Program-made: the position numbers and the translations under genes
From: Leptothermofonsia sichuanensis E412
GTDB taxonomy: Bacteria > Cyanobacteriota > Cyanobacteriia > Leptolyngbyales > Leptolyngbyaceae
DNA: 64,000 nt
NCBI RefSeq assembly: GCF_019891175.1
Contig: NZ_CP072600.1
Location: forward strand, 3,224,001-3,288,000
Direction of reading: 5' to 3'
The notes under the pieces: model-generated
The model's input: only the letters and a program-made list of their open reading frames with translations
What the model was told of the DNA's origin: nothing
Databases searched by the model: none
Shown: piece by piece, positions 62,254 to 64,000 of the stretch
Position numbering within the stretch: the stretch's first letter is position 1
Layout of the letters: every line of letters begins with the position of its first letter

Positions 62254-64000
62254 CTATGTAGGATGGCGTTCTCCCAGGGTGGAGGGATTCAGATTGACGC
62301 CTTCCAGTTCTTCGTCAGTTTCCGCATAAAGTTGCTGGAGCTTCTTCAATGTGTTTTCGTCCGGTTGCCAGAAATTCCGTCCGTGTGCCTCCAGCATTCT
62401 GCCAACAACGTTACGAAATGCCTCCGGGTTAGCCTGACGCAGTTTATTGGCCATCTCCGGGTCAAGGGCATAGGTGGCGGCAGCCTGGTCATAAACCCAG
62501 GACTCCTGAAAGCCCGTTGTACCGCTCCAGCCGATCAGAGCCGTCATCCGTTGGGAAATTTCGTAGGCACCCCCCGATCCCTGTGCCGCCATTGCCTCTG
62601 CCCAGCGGGGATTCAGCAACTTGGAACGATATTCCAACCGTAGTAGTTCTTCCAGCTTGCGGGGAGTGGTGTCTTTGGAAAAGCTCTCGACAAAACTGGT
62701 TTGGACGGGCTTGCGCTGTTTGGTTTCTGCAAAGCGTTGCTGTTCGGCAGCTTGTTTCAGTCCACCAGTGTTGGCGTAGTATTCCTGAATATCCGTGAGT
62801 CCATATTCAACCGAGTCGATTTCCTGAACGATGCGATCGCAACTGCTCAGTAGAGTCTTCAACACCTCTGGGCGGGATTGCCCCCTGTCCTGTCTGCCGT
62901 AACTGAACACATTGCGGCTTTGCCAGGTCTGCCCCAGCTCATCGCTCGACTCCCAGTTGGAAGCAACCACCTGGTCATTTACCAGAGAGCCAAAATCTCC
63001 CGCCGGATTGGAGAAGAGACGGGCAGAAACGTTTTCAACCCCCTGGGACTTTAATGCCAGGGCATGTTTGCGAATGAAGTTCTGGTCCTCTGGCTCATCC
63101 GCTTCCGCCGCCCGACAAAACAGGTCATCCAGCAGTTCGATGATATTGACAAAACTATCCCGGAAGATCCCAGACAGGTTTGCCAGCACGTCAATCCGGG
63201 GATGATCCAGGTCTGCCAGGGGTTTTAGCTCGTAACGCACAATCCGTCCAGTACCTTCCTTGACCGGTTCTGCCCCCACCAGTTCCAGCAAAATGCCGAG
63301 GGACTCACCCTTTGTCTTAATTGCATCCAGTCCCCACAGCATGACGGCAACCGTCTCCGGATAGGCTCCCCCGTGTTCAGCCTGATGCTGGGCGATGATC
63401 TGGCGGGCAATTTCCCGTCCCCGTTCATAGGCAGCAGGGGAGGGCATCCGGTAAGGATCAAGGGCATGGATATTACGTCCAGTGGGCAGGACGCCAGGAC
63501 CATCCCGCAACAGGTCGCCGCCGGGAGCGGGGGGGATGTATTCCCCATTCAGTCCCCGCAGCAGATTCGTGAGTTCGTCGCTATTTTGCAGGAGCAGGTC
63601 ACGGATCTGGAGGGCACTATCGATTTTGGCGCGATCGCCACCTGACTGGCGTATCGTTTCTTCGCTGACAGACTCACCGTGGGCAATGGTAGCGATCGTC
63701 TGGGCAGACAGATCTTCGCCAAAATAGGCTTGCAGATAGCGCTCTAATTCCTCGGCTGTGGGGGGGCTGCCGAGGGTGTGCAACCCGGAAGAAAAGAGGC
63801 GATTTTCCAGCACTTGCAGATACTCATAGAGTTTCACCAGATAGCGGCTGAAGGCATCAGTGCTGAACAGACGGGCATTTTCTGGAATCAGAGCAATCCC
63901 CAGCTTGCGGGCATCCTCAAACGGACAGTCTGCCTCCAGTCCGGTGTCTACCAGTTTTTTGCAAATCGCTTCCTTGAGGGCGCTGTTTTTCTGGGGATCT
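62254..64000 (-). CDS. chlH: Magnesium chelatase subunit H, C-terminal part (partial at window end)
   Basis: The 3' 580 codons of chlH; the frame runs through the window end. ChlH binds protoporphyrin IX and, with the ChlI/ChlD motor, inserts Mg2+ in the first committed step of chlorophyll synthesis. Family sequences are clear: FSNPAGDFGSLVNDQV, SNWESSDELGQTWQSRN, EIDSVEYGLTDIQEYYANTG and GWSGTTGFQESWVYDQAA, ending in NVVGRMLEAHGRNFWQPD. These are typical of ChlH and separate it from CobN, which lacks the DxVEYGLTD stretch in this form. The stop lies three bases from the stop of the CheD-like gene, in convergent orientation. Confidence 0.95.
   Translation of the reverse strand, partial: DPQKNSALKEAICKKLVDTGLEADCPFEDARKLGIALIPENARLFSTDAFSRYLVKLYEYLQVLENRLFSSGLHTLGSPPTAEELERYLQAYFGEDLSAQTIATIAHGESVSEETIRQSGGDRAKIDSALQIRDLLLQNSDELTNLLRGLNGEYIPPAPGGDLLRDGPGVLPTGRNIHALDPYRMPSPAAYERGREIARQIIAQHQAEHGGAYPETVAVMLWGLDAIKTKGESLGILLELVGAEPVKEGTGRIVRYELKPLADLDHPRIDVLANLSGIFRDSFVNIIELLDDLFCRAAEADEPEDQNFIRKHALALKSQGVENVSARLFSNPAGDFGSLVNDQVVASNWESSDELGQTWQSRNVFSYGRQDRGQSRPEVLKTLLSSCDRIVQEIDSVEYGLTDIQEYYANTGGLKQAAEQQRFAETKQRKPVQTSFVESFSKDTTPRKLEELLRLEYRSKLLNPRWAEAMAAQGSGGAYEISQRMTALIGWSGTTGFQESWVYDQAAATYALDPEMANKLRQANPEAFRNVVGRMLEAHGRNFWQPDENTLKKLQQLYAETDEELEGVNLNPSTLGERHPT

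Noticed and set aside
1-64000. tRNA, rRNA or CRISPR array
   Set aside because: I looked for the T-loop motif GGTTCRANYCC in gaps and for evenly spaced direct repeats and found none that would fold or repeat correctly. A GGTTCAAATCC at about 14116 lies inside the CruP-like coding sequence.

Overview
The window is a stretch of cyanobacterial chromosome. The evidence is the very frequent GCGATCGC (HIP1) octamer in genes and gaps, thylakoid NDH-1 subunits (ndhB, ndhD), the magnesium chelatase H subunit of chlorophyll synthesis, carotenoid genes (crtR, a CruP-type cyclase homologue, a CrtISO-like oxidoreductase), a COP23-family protein, and many small proteins of cyanobacterial type. The density of insertion sequences, MITE-like repeats and decayed genes points to a large-genome, probably filamentous lineage; the genus cannot be fixed from the sequence.

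Layout. 1-2.65 kb: the 3' end of leuC, then a small toxin-like gene split by an IS4-family element, then a DUF4279 gene. 2.9-7.2 kb (minus strand): radical SAM protein, MgtC-type membrane protein, malQ. 7.4-10.5 kb: an accessory patch with an IS630 element, a RelE/ParE-type toxin-antitoxin pair, a two-gene module ending in a retropepsin-like protease, and repeats. 11-25 kb: a coiled-coil protein, CruP-like flavoprotein, ABC ATPase, phosphohexomutase, metallophosphoesterase lipoprotein, hexapeptide acetyltransferase, 2OG-Fe(II) oxygenase, methyltransferase and small membrane proteins. 25-34 kb: trypsin-like protease, lipoprotein, Uma2 nuclease, crtR, COP23 protein, LysR regulator next to a TrpD2-like gene, two convergent VOC proteins. 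34-42 kb: a broken TPR-CHAT gene, an 898-residue coiled-coil/TPR membrane protein, a histidine kinase gene with an internal stop, and a divergent response regulator with an AraC-type output domain. 42.7-46.6 kb: a complete cyanate operon (binding protein, permease, ATPase, cyanase). 46.8-56 kb: CrtISO-like oxidoreductase, topA, ndhB, a frameshifted dienelactone hydrolase, ndhD. 56-61 kb: mobile-element patch with an IS4 element nested in an IS630 element, and an EAL gene cut by a second IS630. 61.5-62.25 kb: an unusual protein with a CheD/CNF-like Cys-His signature. 62.25-64 kb: the 3' part of chlH.

Most genes are ordinary housekeeping or cyanobacterial core genes. The clearest functional unit is the cyanate operon: the ABC transporter imports cyanate and cyanase converts it with bicarbonate to ammonia and CO2. 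The most novel items are (i) the 61.5-62.2 kb protein, whose Thr-x5-Cys-x14-His pattern suggests a glutamine deamidase behind a possible export leader, (ii) the overlapping small-protein/retropepsin pair at 9.4-10.0 kb, (iii) the long N-terminal extension on the cyanate-binding protein, and (iv) a six-copy palindromic MITE family whose ends resemble those of a resident IS630 element. Two identical IS4 copies with perfect 9-bp target duplications show that transposition is recent.
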